Shown here piece after piece: positions 1 through 12,503 of a DNA stretch of 64,000 nucleotides (positions within the stretch are counted from its first letter, which is position 1; every line of letters begins with the position of its first letter). The stretch is from Kryptolebias marmoratus (lineage: Eukaryota; Chordata; Actinopteri; Cyprinodontiformes; Rivulidae): contig NC_051453.1 of the NCBI RefSeq assembly GCF_001649575.2, forward strand, positions 20,645,574 to 20,709,573. The letters run 5' to 3'. The notes under the pieces are model-generated. The model saw only the letters and a list, made by a program, of their open reading frames with translations, had not been told where the DNA came from and made no database searches. A program made the position numbers and the translations under genes.

Positions 1-24
1 TATATATATATATATATATATATA
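1..24. repeat. (TA)n microsatellite at window edge
   Basis: Perfect TA dinucleotide run that is cut by the start of the window, so its full length is unknown. Confidence 0.97.
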
Positions 25-299
25 ATTTTTCTCTGAGGAATTAAAGTAAAAAGTAAATAACACTTATGAGGAAAGAACAAAAAGTACACATAAAAGGGAG
101 TTGCATTGTTTCAAAGTAAATGAAAAAGAACTTCAAAATCTGTCAGCTCACAGTGTTTCAGAGTATCAATCTGTTTTTAAAGTATGAGCGAAGAGCAAAG
201 TGTAAGCAAATTTTTAAAGTTCTTCTTACTGCTTATCAAAATCTAATGACAATTTCTTTTTAACACAGTCATTATCAGGTTTACCAAAATTGTCAAAGG
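25..299. other. AT-rich unique sequence
   Basis: No open frame, motif or repeat structure that I can support. Confidence 0.6.
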
Positions 300-960
300 T
301 GAGCAACTTGGCGACAGACAGACACAGGAGACCGAGATAAAGGTAAGTGATTTTATTTACAAAGGGGAAGGTGCAGGTCCGGATCTGGAAGGGAGGAATA
401 ATGGTAAGTATAATGTAGTCAACTGGGTGGTTGTATGAACGAAAAGCTTAAGAGGTCTCTCTTACGGATCGGTGAGGGAGGGTCAGCACAGAGGTAAAGA
501 TCCAGGTTCCAGTATTGACTATTTACAGGTGAATATATACACAGATAGGTTGGTTCCTGAACCGGACAGAGGCAGACAGGCAACAGTGCTGATCGGGTCA
601 GATGAGTGGCTCTGAGACAGGTCCTTCGAAAGACTGGTAGCGAGAATCATTTACCGGAAACCTCCGGAGGCAAAACTCTGGACACACAAAGATAAACAGG
701 TTAGAAGAACTCGGGTAACACAAACTCTGAGTGGCTGAGATGCTTTTACCCATGAGTAAACAATGCTTTAGCGCCGATCTGATTGTCCAAACAGCCATAA
801 GAACCCTGAGAGTATGTGAGGACCTACATACGGATTTAAACAAAACACTCTATAAACTTGTCTGGTCATTTTTATATTTTTCTTTCAAATATTCAAGCCT
901 CCCAACTCCATCTGGTCTGATTCAATCAACCTCATCCCCCTAAATGTGGAGGGGGGTGCA
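300..960. repeat. Possible unclassified retroelement remnant
   Basis: This stretch is clearly richer in GC and CpG than both flanks. It contains phrases such as gtgattttatttacaaag near 348-365 that resemble antisense polyadenylation regions of dispersed teleost elements. It ends in a G-rich run near 948-957. I could not find terminal repeats, a target duplication or a reverse transcriptase motif. The two small open frames here (598-843 minus, 731-943 plus) resemble no family. It may equally be unique DNA. Confidence 0.3.
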
Positions 961-1999
961 TGAATTCTGACTGTAAAGCTGAGCTCTCGCAGAACATTAG
1001 TTTCCACTTTATTATCCTTGCAGTACAATGTTTTGAAGATGTGAAAAAATCAGTCAAGTTTTCTGGGCACCTACAGTATTTGCAGCAGTAGTATATTTAT
1101 CTTCACTAACAAACACAAACATCTGAGGACTGACAACCAACTTAATTTATTTGATGGAATTATGATGCATTTAACAAACGTGTCTTCATTTAAATTTTGG
1201 ATTATGCAAATTGTACCAAACTAAATCATACTATATTAAAAAAAAGGTTGGATTGATTGAGTTTACTGCACATCTCAATCAATCTATTAATTGAGATATG
1301 CAATAAAATGCATATCTGGTACATACCCTATCAACTCTGGTTAAGAAACATTGTAAATTACTTTTCTTTAGCTTTATTTGTTAAGTTTCAGCGAAACTAA
1401 CCAACAGTGACATGAAGGGTGAAAAGAAACACCATGAGGCTGTAACACCAAAGCAAGGCTGATAGATACTATAAATGGCTCTGTTGGAAAGCTTCATAAC
1501 ACCTTATTCAGTCTCCCAATTGATGCACTTAAAATAAGAAGTAATGGGTTTTTACAGAAAAAAAACAAACTATGAATATAATTAAACTCTCCTCAATTTT
1601 GACTAAGCTGCCGTATTGTTCAAGGGGGAACAAATTATTTAAAATTATGCAAACCATCATCATTTGACATTGTTTTAACATCTTTATGCTTCCGATGATG
1701 ATAGCTGTGCTACAACTGACCTATGCAATCAAGTAACCTGAGAAGCAAAACATAGTGAGTGCCTGTTATTACAATACACTAACTCATAGATCATCAATGA
1801 GAGGAATTAGAGTTCTCCATCCTGTGTACATGATAAATCTACTTAGTAGGTTTCTTTAATTGTTGCCATGGTCTTATAAAAGTATACAGAAAACTCCCAG
1901 GCTCTGTTTAATATTCAGGCAGCGCAACATTGTCAACATCCTGTGAGAAACAGTCAGAAAGATTCTTATCGATCCAGTGGATGTGATAAGTCTGGACTC
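961..1999. other. AT-rich unique sequence with a small double hairpin
   Basis: No gene is visible. Two short overlapping inverted repeats occur at 1272-1297 (ATCTCAAT / ATTGAGAT) and 1295-1316 (GATATGCA / TGCATATC). They share the bases GAT, so only one can fold at a time. Confidence 0.55.
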
Positions 2000-2690
2000 T
2001 ATAGTGAAGCCACAGTGCACTTTATACATTTGGATGATTGACAAGCAGCTGTTTTTCCTCAGAAAAGAGTGAACCAGTGAACCTGGTTAATAAAACATTA
2101 GATGTGCCTGAGAGGCCCCCGCTGAAACAAGTAAAGGAAGAGAAGGGGTCACCAGTGCTCAACCACCACCTCAACCTCAGAGCGAACGCAAGATTTTCCG
2201 ATTCTCTAAAGCACATCACAGGGGGTGTCCATGTGGCCTCATTAAAATCAAGGAGATCACATGTAAGGACCAGAGGAAGAGGGCTAGTCCCAGCTCAAAG
2301 CGCCTGCACTCCCAGGGCATTACTCTTTGAGGAAGCTCCACTGGAGAACACAAGGATAAAGCCTCAAACCGTTAAAACAATGGACATTTAACTCTGAGTC
2401 TGCACTCTCCCTTCTCCAGGACTCATTCAGCTGACGCTTCAAAGAAAGTGCCGCCACAGCTACCAAGTTACTTGGATTGGAAGTGAGCAGTGTCAAGTTC
2501 ACCTGATTTGATTTCTTAGATAACTTTGTCGAACGGGGAGATAAAGGCTGGCAGCTAGCCGTCTTATGTGGTGGTCTGAGCCCTCTTTACTTTGGATCTG
2601 CTCCATTCTCTGAGTCACTCAAGGATCTGTTAGATCCTCCCCCTGCTTTCAACAGAAACAACAGCCTTTTTCATTCCATTCAGTACCAAA
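2000..2690. other. Unique sequence, no recognised gene
   Basis: Mixed composition. An open frame at 2038-2391 has no family features, and overlapping frames exist on the other strand, which suggests chance. I see no splice-site context that would support an exon. Confidence 0.45.
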
Positions 2691-3990
2691 GATGGGGGGA
2701 AAAAAACAGATATATGCAGCTTAACTGCATAATTAGGCCTTGGCAGAACCTTTTTTATTAAACTATTTATTTTTCATGATATTTTAATAATTTACATGGT
2801 TGATTGTGTAAAGAGTGGCGGGGGTGTGTTCTGCCCATTTTTCTAAGTCATTGCATTTGTTCAGCTGTCTGCCTCACTGTCGCATGCATTTCATCTTTTC
2901 CCTTCTTTATTTACTCTGGTCTTTGGACGCTTTCCTAGTCATGTATTAAAGCTTTGCAGCTTGGCGGTGACAGTGCGGCTGTCAGAGTTGGGGGGTGTGC
3001 CGTGGTGCATCATTGCTGCCTTTAATGGTTTGCATCAACTTCTGACAGGGCTACTTAAAGCGATGGGTTTAGCAAAACGAAGGGCTGGGTGGCTGGCGGT
3101 CCGTGCAATAAATAAACCGCTTATTTTAGTTTTAGTCTTTCTACGTTTGCACAGCACACCCCTGTCGTAGGTCATACTTATAGCTGACTTTCCTGCTTAA
3201 AGAAGAGGGTCAGTGCCGACTGTACAAGACAGTATTGTTGGAGAACATTTACCATGTTGAGATGTCATTAAAAAGCTGCTGTCAGACTCGGGGGCACTCT
3301 CTGACCGGGTATGTGGTGAGAAGAGCACCCATAATGAGTGGGTGGCACAAGGGAGGAGGAGGAGCTGGTTTGTTTATGGATACAGTGTGAGAAAGCTCTT
3401 GTTTGGGGGGGACAAGGGTTCACAGCGAGCGGAGGGTAATTATGCTCCATCCGGTGGCTTCTGTATGCTTCACAAAACCTGACACGGGAGGGCAGGCGTG
3501 CCAGGCGAGCAGAGTGGTGGCGGCGGTAGTGCGCGGGTGGGGGTGTAAAAACCGAAACAAACGGCGGTGACAGTGATATCATGGTGCTTGCAAATACACA
3601 CACATACACATGCGTGCACGTGCAGGAAATGCACAGCATCCGTGTAACTGGCATGTGCCCCAGGAAGGCAGGGATGCCAGCAAGAGAGGAAGCAGCAGAG
3701 AGTTAATTAGGGCTTGGATACACACTCGTAGGGCTCTCACACCTCACTCACCTCCAGCCTGCTTCCTTCCTGTCATTGTTCCCCACAGTTCAGCCAGGGA
3801 GACACACACAACAAGATGGCCCCCAAATAGCTGCTCTCTCCATGACAAGTTTGCTTCGGTAGTGTTGGAAGCAGCGGAGATGACTCTGTGTGTGTTAGTG
3901 TGTGTGTGTTTGACTCCATAGCTCAGTTGTAGTCCTACATTTAGCCAATTTTTACTTGTGGAGCTAAAACACAAAGACTCCAGCTGTTTA
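2691..3990. other. Unique block with GC-richer core, possible conserved non-coding DNA
   Basis: Composition shifts from AT-rich (2740-2800) to GC-richer, CpG-containing sequence (about 3290-3560). A short CA/TG-rich stretch lies at 3596-3624. The sequence is neither repetitive nor coding. Open frames at 3268-3654 and 3610-3921 overlap on opposite strands and look like composition effects. Conservation is a guess that only a cross-species alignment can test. Confidence 0.3.
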
Positions 3991-4560
3991 TTTACTCATT
4001 ATCCAATTATCACTCTCACGGCTAGACGGCATGGAACAGTGAAACTTTCCTGTGAGAACAGAAGTGCGGATCATACGACATGTTGAGCACACACTTGCCC
4101 TAGTTGACAGCAAATAGTTGTGACACATAAGGCAAGAGGTGTGCTGCATTATGTGGAGAGACAGATTTTGCACTGTAAGCCAAGAGTGAAATGCATTACT
4201 CAGTGTACTGAGTTTATTTTATGTTTTTAAAATCAGTATTGAGTGTTTAGAATGTCAGATGGAGTCCATGCTCAATCTGGTTGCTGTCTCCAACTTTGAC
4301 TGCTTGGAAATGCCATTATGAACTGATTTTTTGTCGTGCCAAATAATTCTTGAGGTGTTCTTGCTGTCTTTACTCATGTAATGTTGATGTACTCTAAATC
4401 AGCAGATCATTATTGCAATTCTCTGACTTTTTTCACCATGAAATTGTTCCTAAAAGCAGGTAACCATGCAACTTTTTCCATGTAGTTGTGCAAAAAACTG
4501 ATAGTCATACAAAGTAAGTTAACAAGAATGTACGTTGAGTTCTACATCAGTATGGCAACA
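3991..4560. other. Unique AT-rich sequence
   Basis: No feature that I can support. Confidence 0.55.
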
Positions 4561-4561
4561 A

Positions 4562-4564
<3 letters not shown>

Positions 4565-4637
<73 letters not shown>
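4565..4637. repeat. (TA)n microsatellite
   Basis: About 72 bases of almost pure TA dinucleotide, with one interruption (gta) near the 3' end. Confidence 0.97.
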
Positions 4638-6094
4638 TTATGTTTCATATAATATGTTATAGACAGTAGCAGACAGAAGCAGAAGTGTAGAAATAAAATA
4701 ATCTTTCAAGAAAACAGAAATTACTGATTTTACCATTCAACTCTGTAACACATCATTTTACATAGGCCAAAATGATCATTTATTAACCTAACCTTTGACA
4801 GTAATGGCACGGAACAGCAAATGTGCATTTGACTCATGCTTGGGTTTATTTGGAAGTCATATTGTATTTATGTTTGCTGAGAGGCTATTGTATGTTGTAA
4901 TAAACTTTGGGATCACCTTTTGAAGCAAAATCATAAGACTAGTCTGCAAAGTCAAGTTGTTATGCTTCTTATTACCATGTACATTTCCATTTAAAAGATT
5001 AAAAAAAATATAAAAAATCATGAGTTCTAAGATTATCACCAAAAAGATCTATTTATTAAAGTTTATTTACTTGAAGTAAAAAAGGGTTAAATTTTGCAGG
5101 AAATCAAATTCAGGCTTGTTTATTTCCAAATTTTACTCGAAGCAGTGCAATCTTCTTTCCTTTTCCTTTGGCCATCTTCTGTCTATTCTACAAGATTCAA
5201 CCATTTTGACCATTTTTTTTAGCCAACCAAAACAAAAAATAATAAGGCACTGCTAGAGCATCTCTTAAGATAGCACTCCTGTTTCAGCATTCAACACGGC
5301 ATGGCGTACCTGCAAAGTGTATACACAAGTGCAAGTTACATTGTTAAAAAGAAATGTTGCATTTACGGCAAAATACCGACAGCTGGGGATGCCAGAATTT
5401 CAAAGTAAAAACTATAATGACAATATATGCATTTTACTACTTTTTAATATACTATTTATTGTTGGTATAAAGTTCAATAAATATAAAATTGTAACATACA
5501 TACACAACAATCTGCAGCCCACCTACAGTACAACTCGGTTAATATATTAAACAGCCTGCAAAGGTCTGAGCCAAAAAAAAGAAAGTTATTCTTTTACAAT
5601 TACATAAAAACATAAAATCTCACAAAATTATGTCATAAATGTTATTTAAAATCTCACTATAGCATTGTATAGGTTGTGCTATAAAGTATACTTGTACATT
5701 CAACATAACCTATACAGTATTTATAAAAATGATGAGAAGTTGGCCTTCACCAGGCTTGCACAGTAAAGGGAAAACTATTCCTTTAACCATACAATGCATA
5801 TACATAAAATGCATATACATAATGGATAAATACAGCTGGTGACCATGGTTTAAAGCTGAATAAGGCCATGTCTACTCTGCACCAGAGATTGTTGAAAACA
5901 GATTTTCTGATCATCTACACAAAAACTGAATTTTTATTGACAAAAACAGATTTCAAACAATGCTTTCCAAAGCAATTTGTTAAAAAAAACTTAAGCATTT
6001 GATTGATCATAAGGTTTTTACAAGCTTTAGAAATATGCCCACTATTATCATATGCTCTGAAAACCACAACAATAAGGCCATATTTACCAGTTTG
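4638..6094. other. AT-rich sequence without recognisable features
   Basis: Low GC throughout. The only local structure is a short direct repeat, aatgcatatacataa, at about 5792-5822. Open frames at 4857-5042 and 5317-5550 are short and resemble no family. Confidence 0.5.
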
Positions 6095-6112
6095 TTTGTT
6101 TGTTTGTTTTTC
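6095..6112. repeat. Short (TTTG)n tract
   Basis: About four tandem copies of tttg. Confidence 0.85.
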
Positions 6113-6275
6113 TCGGCCTCACTTAATCATGGACCTGTTACTATTTAATTTTGATTATGTATTGAATGGTAAACAACTATGAGTAAAATGTAAATTGTAT
6201 TAGACAAAAGCAAAGAAAAAAAAAAAGAAATTTGTTTTGGGAAAATATTTCAGTCCAACGAATGTTCTTGTTCTT

Positions 6276-6345
6276 ACTAGGGATGTCCCATTCAAGATTT
6301 TTTGTTTCCAATACTGATCCATTTCATTAAAAAAAAGAAAAGGAT
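6276..6345 (+). repeat. Possible hAT-type MITE remnant
   Basis: The phrase ctagggatgtccca at about 6279 resembles the outer end of a common teleost hAT-like MITE (TAGGGATGTCCCGAT...). I could not find the matching inverted end, so this would be a truncated, diverged copy. Based on recall of the terminal motif only. Confidence 0.25.
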
Positions 6346-8100
6346 AGGATAATCAGTGTCAAGTCTCAACCTTATACTTGCATTATTTTGCATTTTATTA
6401 CACATGGACTTGCAACATATAAGCGATAAGTATTTTACCGTTATTAAAATCAATATCATCATGGTTTTGGTACCTCAGTAGCTCTGCAATAAATAAAACA
6501 GACAGTGCTACTTGAGCTGCAGAAAACGTTTGTCATCACCTCGAATAGTTTTGCTTGTTGATAATAACAAACAATTTAAGGAACAACATGAAGCAGGTTA
6601 TATAGTGTTGTGAGTGTAGTATGTACCATGTCTCCAACATATAAAAGACGATGAAAACTTTTTTACTCTATTACAGGTTGGTCATCCAAAGCAATAAATT
6701 AATTCGCCCGTTCTGTAATCCTTTTTGACTTATTGCTGTCTCTTTTGTTTAGCATTGCCTAAAGTGCCGCCATGCTAGCTTTGAGTTAGCTGAGCAAACG
6801 CTGTGTAATCAATCGAGTGTTTTGGTTTTTAAATGTCTAATTAAATTGGTGGTTTTGAACATAGCTTTATCACTAAGAAATACCCAAATTGCAAATGTTG
6901 CAAGTAGATACTAAACTGTTTTTATTTTGTATTTTAAAATACTTCCACAGGACAGACATGTTACCTAATTACATCACAACGGCTGCTATATTGTGACATG
7001 GCTGAGGTAAAACCATAGACAGTATTGGAAGGAGAGCTAAGCTGGCCAACTGCTCCGATGCCAATCAAGGTAAAATGCCTTTTTCATAGGCATTTGTGTG
7101 TTCTGTTCCTGAGTGTCAAATAATTGATATAAACTATTTTACATGGCTGCAGGCAAGCGAACATGTCTTTAGTTTAATTACCCAACAATGCAGGAGAGTA
7201 CAACAGAGAGCAACGCAAAAGTTAATTTTCCACAGATAAGAGGTGTTTATTATGTCAAGAGAATTGATGGTTTCAGCTAATTTACCTCCCGTGCCAAGCA
7301 CGGTGTAATTATTGACAGATTTCAGGTGTTGCCTGCGACACCACTGGCAATCCATCTGTTTTCTCAAAGATTTTTTTACAACAACAACAAAAAAAAAAAA
7401 AAACCTCAAGAGTGTAACTCCAGCTGCCTTCAAATGCTAGAAAACTCATCCCACTAGTAGTTCAGTTCAGTTCCAAGCTAAGTAAAATGATAAAATGAGC
7501 TAACAGTGTCCTTGGCTGTGTGTGCTATCACCTGCGCTTGTGTTTGCACTGACTGAGGGACACACAGATTGGCTCGCTGGCAGATGTACAGAACATCATG
7601 TATAATATATGTGTACTCTTTCAGCTATGCACAAAAGCCAGATGTTCTTTGTATCATCAAGTCCCAGTGCTGTAAACATGTTGGAACATTGCAACGAAAA
7701 CCAAACAACAACAAACAAATGTTTTCTGTTACCAACCAGACATTTTGAAACAAATAACAAAATGACTTTTTGGGACCATCTGACACCAAGGGACCAACAA
7801 TTTTTTATTTAAATTTTTTGCCAGTGGTGGATTTTTTTTTTTTTTTTTTTAGTTTCTATTTGTTTCTTTTTTGTGTGATTAATAAGGAAGGTTTTTTTCT
7901 TCTTCTTCATTTGGTTCAATGCAGTTTGCAGAAGTCTCCAGGAATGAGATTTTGGCAGGGTGACAGAACACTCTCTTAGGGCTCAGCAAACAGCTGTGGC
8001 ATATGGGTAGGATGGTGCGGTCCCGCTCTACATCTGAGCCACACATAGGAGCTGTTGGGGAACTTGTGGGGACTGTGAAGCCTAACCTGTCTGTGTTTAA
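6346..8100. other. AT-rich sequence with homopolymer tracts
   Basis: Contains an A run at 7388-7403 and a T run at about 7831-7850. The stretch 6760-7040 has the look of an old dispersed repeat (gctagctttgagttagctgag), but I have no second copy in the window to prove it. No coding signal. Confidence 0.45.
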
Positions 8101-10012
8101 TGACTTGGTCGAAAAGAAAGCAAAGAAATAAAAGAAACTAGCAGCAGTGGCAGCCCCGCTCGGTATTCATTAGGAGGGGCCTGAGCCATGCCCTGCGATG
8201 AAAAGCCGCCGTGTCAGGCCGAAGCTCTGATGCCATAGTGAGGGAACGTGGTGGAGGAGGAGGAGGGTACTGCTCTGCGAAGACCCACCCCTGGGTATCC
8301 ATCACACACAGCTATCACTTGGGAGCACAGTAGACCTGATAAATAAATCAACTCAGAGGCCCAGTGAGGTTTCAGGGTCTATTCCTCTTTATGAGTACAG
8401 TCGGGTAAAAGATATAGAGGGGAAGAAAAAAAAAAAACTTTGACTTCTTCACGCCTCGCTCCCAGCAGGCATAAGGACCAAAGACACCAAGTCTGTGATT
8501 CTTTCAAAAATTAAATATATTCACTTATCTGAAAGGCCCAGGCTCAAGATCCTCATCTTTTTCTTTAACATCCCAGATAAAAGTGTGAGGACTTTCCCAT
8601 TGGCTTTCAATCGGCAGCTCTTTGAAAACTCATACTTAATGATTTGAAGGTCTTTTAGAACTTACTTTGGGACAACAATTTCTGAACTGCTCCTTTTTAT
8701 GTGGAGATGAGTAGAAAAGGCCTGTATGAAAACATCAGGGAGCTTCAAATTACCCCAACTTTAGAAAGAACATTGGTTATTAGGCCCTAATTGAACACGA
8801 CTTACTTTACTCTGACACCCCTCTTTATTTTTAATCTTCTCCCCAACGTTTTATTTGTGCTGTAATTTATTTATTACAGACAAAAGTAAGAAGACGTGTG
8901 TCAGATTTAGTGGAGTTTCTTGGCAATAACTTTATAGACTGGGGGGGTTGGGGGGTGGAATTACTGTTAGATTTTCCACTTTCTGTACAATAAGTGATGA
9001 TTTAAGTATTGGGGTAAAGTGGCAAGGAACAGTATCAATACAGGTTTCATCCACTTTATATGAGAGGGGGTTTTTCTTCAGAAGTTTAAATGAAATGTTT
9101 GAGTGATGGATTTAAAACTTGTCCCCATCAAAACACCCCAAGGAGCAAAACAAAACAAAACAAAGAGAGGCTTGGAAAGAAGAGGAGGAGGTGGTGGTGG
9201 TGAGGGGAGGGGGAATCGGGAGACAAAAGCACAATCCAAAAAATTCCCTCTGCACTCTGTCTCAGTTAGAAACTTAATGGTTGTGTTTACCTTCTCCCCC
9301 TGAATGTTTTCTCTCAAGGCTCTCCTTTAACATACTGTATTTGACTCTAGGAAACATTTCATTCGATCTTATTTTCCTATCGCTTCCTCATTCCGTTTGT
9401 TCTCGGCTGCTGTTAAGCTTGCTGCAGTTTGGCAAGTGTTACATATGCCGAACAGGGAGATGTGTCTTTAGGCACATTTCTCCCTGACAGAGTCTGCTGT
9501 GTGAGAGGGGTGACAGCGTCGGCTGGAAAATTCTTTCTTCCTTTGTGGTTTAGATAAGTAAGCATGCACAACACCCTTGTGATTAAAATCTCCTTCTGAT
9601 ATTTCTATCTAGATTTCTATTAGGAGACAGACAAGGGGGGAAAGAGGCTGCCAAGGCAGCACACAGACAAGTATACACAGCATCCTGAGAGTGAAACGCC
9701 ATTCAAAAAAGAGCGGAGGGTCTTTAAAATATTTAAGCCACACTCTTGTGCCTTTCTTTATCCATTTTTTTGTTGTTGTTGCTTATTGTTTGTTGATTGC
9801 TAGCATTGGAATGCAAGCGGGGATTCCAAACTGGGAGCGTTGCATCTCGTGCCAAAGCGTGGACTCGAGGGGAACAGGAGGAATTTGACACATGAGGGAT
9901 GGATCTTTGCCACGCACTTGCTGACATGGCTGCATTTCACACTGTTTGCAGCACTTCACAGACAGAGAGCAACAGCCACCTGTCAGCTACAAAGCCTCCG
10001 GTCATTGTGATT
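8101..10012. other. Candidate non-coding regulatory stretch
   Basis: Mostly unique, moderately GC-rich sequence with purine-rich tracts (for example 9180-9213). It is interspersed with AT-rich homeodomain-like words. It has no convincing coding frame and no dispersed-repeat hallmark. A G-rich run lies at 8941-8958. I infer possible conserved non-coding content from the texture alone; this is unverified. Confidence 0.25.
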
Positions 10013-10520
10013 CCACAATACATGAAAGGGCCTAGCATATTGCCCGCCACCTTTCATGCCAGAGTTATAAAAGAAAATCATTGCATGATGAGGCTGGAGT
10101 TTTAGCTGTTTTGGTCAGACCTTGTAAATGACATTATGCACAATCTCATGTGATATTGTGAGATTTGAAGATGTCAGTGCTCAGATTATATATGGCTATC
10201 TACTGCTACTACACCTAATTTTAGCTTAACATCTATAAAAGTGGCTGAGTTTTAACCATTTTTGTGTTTCCTATGATCAAAGTAAATGTACACCCAATGT
10301 TTGCTTTTTGAACATGTCAATAAAACCTGTCCAGTAGTTCACAAGATATTTTGGAAATTGACACTTGACTCCAAAAAGCTAACAGCAAAATTTTAAACAA
10401 AGATCCTGTGTGAGATATTCTCACTCAGAATATGTGTTGTAAATAGGTCTTGGCTACAACTACAAGGATGTTTAAGGTCAATATCTGTAAATCTGCTTTT
10501 TAAGGTTTGGTGGCTGTGGC
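10013..10520 (-). repeat. Family A dispersed repeat, minus copy
   Basis: Read on the minus strand, this matches the other family A copies. The end region (gcccgccacctttcatgcc at 10042-10060) corresponds to the terminal block at 53240-53275 in inverse orientation. The phrases tttggtcagaccttgtaaatgac and taaaagtggctgag match the copies at 53.1 and 31.9 kb. The terminal hairpin is decayed here. No coding potential. Confidence 0.8.
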
Positions 10521-11110
10521 ACTTGTCTTGAATTTGGTTGACTTTAAAAGTTAATCCTTTGTAGATGTACATCCTGTGATTGCTTTCTGCAAGGCCACAA
10601 AAGCAGCCAGCTTTATTTCTGCTGTTTCATATTTACAGCCATGTCTGAGACAAAAGAGTCATTTACATTTCCTTGGGCAAGTGGTCTGTCCCCCTCCTCA
10701 CCCCCTTTCAACACACACCCTTTTTATGTCTCATGCTCAAGCTCACACTAACAAAAGCTTATTTAACCCAAGGTTAGATTACAACAGCGAGGTGCCTGCC
10801 TGGCCCTCTTCCAGCACCCCATTATCAGAGGGGCCACCACCTAATCTGGAGGAGCAACCCTTCATTAATGTATTATTAAGAAGCCTGTTACAGTGTAATG
10901 CAGGAAAAGACTCTCCACCGGGAATCGTTCTAATGGGGAGGGCAAGAGTGCGACTGGCGAAGCAGATTACAGTGAAAGGCCAATGAATTGGGCTGAGAGG
11001 GGACTGATGAGGCCCGCTCCTCATCTCCCTCCCCGATGGATAACAAAGAGTCATCCTGCCAATTAGCTTAATTGCTTATTTGGAATGTTAAAGATGGCAG
11101 GGTTTAATTG
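10521..11110. other. Candidate conserved non-coding element
   Basis: A unique, balanced-composition block. It ends in a homeodomain-rich run at 11059-11083 (ccaattagcttaattgctt), flanked by GC-balanced, non-repetitive sequence from 10780. Open frames occur on both strands at once (10576-10986 plus, 10779-11054 minus) with no family features, which argues against an exon. The texture resembles vertebrate developmental enhancers. This is inference only. Confidence 0.35.
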
Positions 11111-11339
11111 AAAGACACTCAAACCCCAGCAGCAACGGTACAAACAAGCCCATCTACACATATGTGGCACTGTGGCAGAGATGATTTTGAATAGATTGAT
11201 GAAATATTCAGTAGTAATGACATCAAAACAGGTATGTCAGAAAAGTTACTTTATTACAGATGCAATATTTTCTCTAATTCTCTCAGTCATTAAAATGCTT
11301 TTATTAATATCAACTTCAACATAATGTAATTTCCTGTGA
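11111..11339. other. Unique sequence
   Basis: Nothing recognised. Confidence 0.5.
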
Positions 11340-11662
11340 GTGTGTGAGTCTGTCTGTTCATTTGTAGGCAATGTTAGTGAAATATCTCATGAACTAGTGG
11401 ATGGATTTTAATGACACTCTCAGAAAATAATCCCTGCATGCACATTTACAACTGAGTAAGAACCTATTTTAAGATGGCCCCCACAGGCAATCAACAAGCA
11501 AACACAAATATAGCTAGAACTTAGTCATTTCACAAATATTATAATAAAAGTTGATGTGATAGTAGCATCAACACATTCTTCGAGTTCTGACAAATTGTGC
11601 AACATCTTTGTTTAAAACTTTAGCAGCAAAGATGGTCGGCGATATGCATACCTTAAAGTAAA
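11340..11662 (+). repeat. Family A dispersed repeat, plus copy
   Basis: Contains the family A monomer core (aaatatctcatgaactag, then gatggattttaatgacactc, then aagatggcccccacaggc). It ends with the terminal block ggcgatatgcataccttaaag. It is one monomer long, and the terminal hairpin is partly decayed. Confidence 0.85.
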
Positions 11663-12009
11663 TCCACTTTCATTGTATAGTGCATTCATGCAGTCTGAGT
11701 TACAACAACATTCAGCCACTGATTATGCCTCTTGTGTAAAGTAAACGAAAAGGATTAGAGATGATTTGATCAGCACATCTAGTCAGTCAAAAGTCTACTC
11801 AACTCCCAGTGGACTTAAACATTCAGCAGCCTCAGCACCATCGGCATACACGGTCTTTCTGTGATCTGTACACATACATTTGGGTAGTAACACCGGACAT
11901 TGTTTGGTTAGGAAGACAGTGACAAACTAAACAAATGCTGTCATGTAAAAGTCTAGAGGTTTAATATTACCTAATGTACCATTCTTTCACACCAGTTTGT
12001 TGTTTTTGA
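11663..12009. other. Unique sequence
   Basis: Nothing recognised. Confidence 0.5.
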
Positions 12010-12209
12010 GAAAGAGTTGCGTTATAAGCCAGAACATTTTTAAAAGTCAGTCCCTCACTTTGCTAGCCATTAGCCTAGCCTGGACAACGACTTTTACCCC
12101 TTTCTACATACTCTGTGCTCTATGACTGATCTTACGGCTGATAAGATGCTAACTGTTATAGACTATTTGACAGAACACCACTTCAAAGTTGACTGGACAA
12201 TCCCTTTAA
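12010..12209 (-). mobile_element. TTAA-type MITE, truncated copy
   Basis: Shares attagcctagcctgg, gacttttaccc / gacttttgccc and the terminal stretch ending in ccctttaag with the better preserved copy at 28273-28489. The right end carries TTAA at 12206-12209. The left inverted terminus is not recognisable, so the copy is truncated or strongly diverged. A TTAA target site with short inverted ends is typical of piggyBac-type non-autonomous elements. The element encodes nothing. Strand is arbitrary. Confidence 0.6.
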
Positions 12210-12290
12210 GGACAAGCTAGTTACAATGGTGAACACCAGATAGTTTCTTGTCTGCTCAAAAAGTCTTTTTTCACCAATGTCCCCTTAGGG

Positions 12291-12495
12291 CAGTGGTTCC
12301 CAAAGTGTGGGGCACGCCTCCTGGGGGGGGGGGAGTAAATGAAAAAGAAAAAAAAAAAAAACCAGGACCTGATTAAGCATAATGGACAGGTTCTTAACCC
12401 CATTTTGCACAGAGGCCTTTATTATTATTATTTTTTATTTTTTATTTTTTTGTAATCCATATGGGGGCCCAGAAGAAAACCTTTGGGAACCACTG
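12291..12495 (+). mobile_element. hAT-type MITE with perfect 8-bp target duplication
   Basis: The ends are perfect 15-bp inverted repeats, CAGTGGTTCCCAAAG at 12291-12305 and its complement at 12481-12495. The element is flanked by identical 8-bp direct repeats, ccttaggg, at 12283-12290 and 12496-12503. An 8-bp duplication with CAG...CTG ends is the signature of hAT transposition. The 205-bp interior has a G run (about 12323-12332), A- and T-rich tracts, and no coding capacity, so transposase would have come from elsewhere. The intact duplication suggests a relatively young insertion. Confidence 0.93.
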
Positions 12496-12503
12496 CCTTA
12501 GGG

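Noticed and set aside
300..960. LTR retrotransposon call
   Set aside because: No paired or solo LTR borders, primer-binding site or target duplication could be identified.
3596..3624. Z-DNA-forming CA/TG stretch as a regulatory site
   Set aside because: Short and imperfect; common in fish DNA and without supporting context.
4565..4637. TA-rich tract as promoter or origin
   Set aside because: Pure dinucleotide repeat with no neighbouring gene or element to support a role.
9899..10105. 68-codon frame starting with ATG
   Set aside because: Its 3' part lies inside a family A repeat copy and the rest has no family features.
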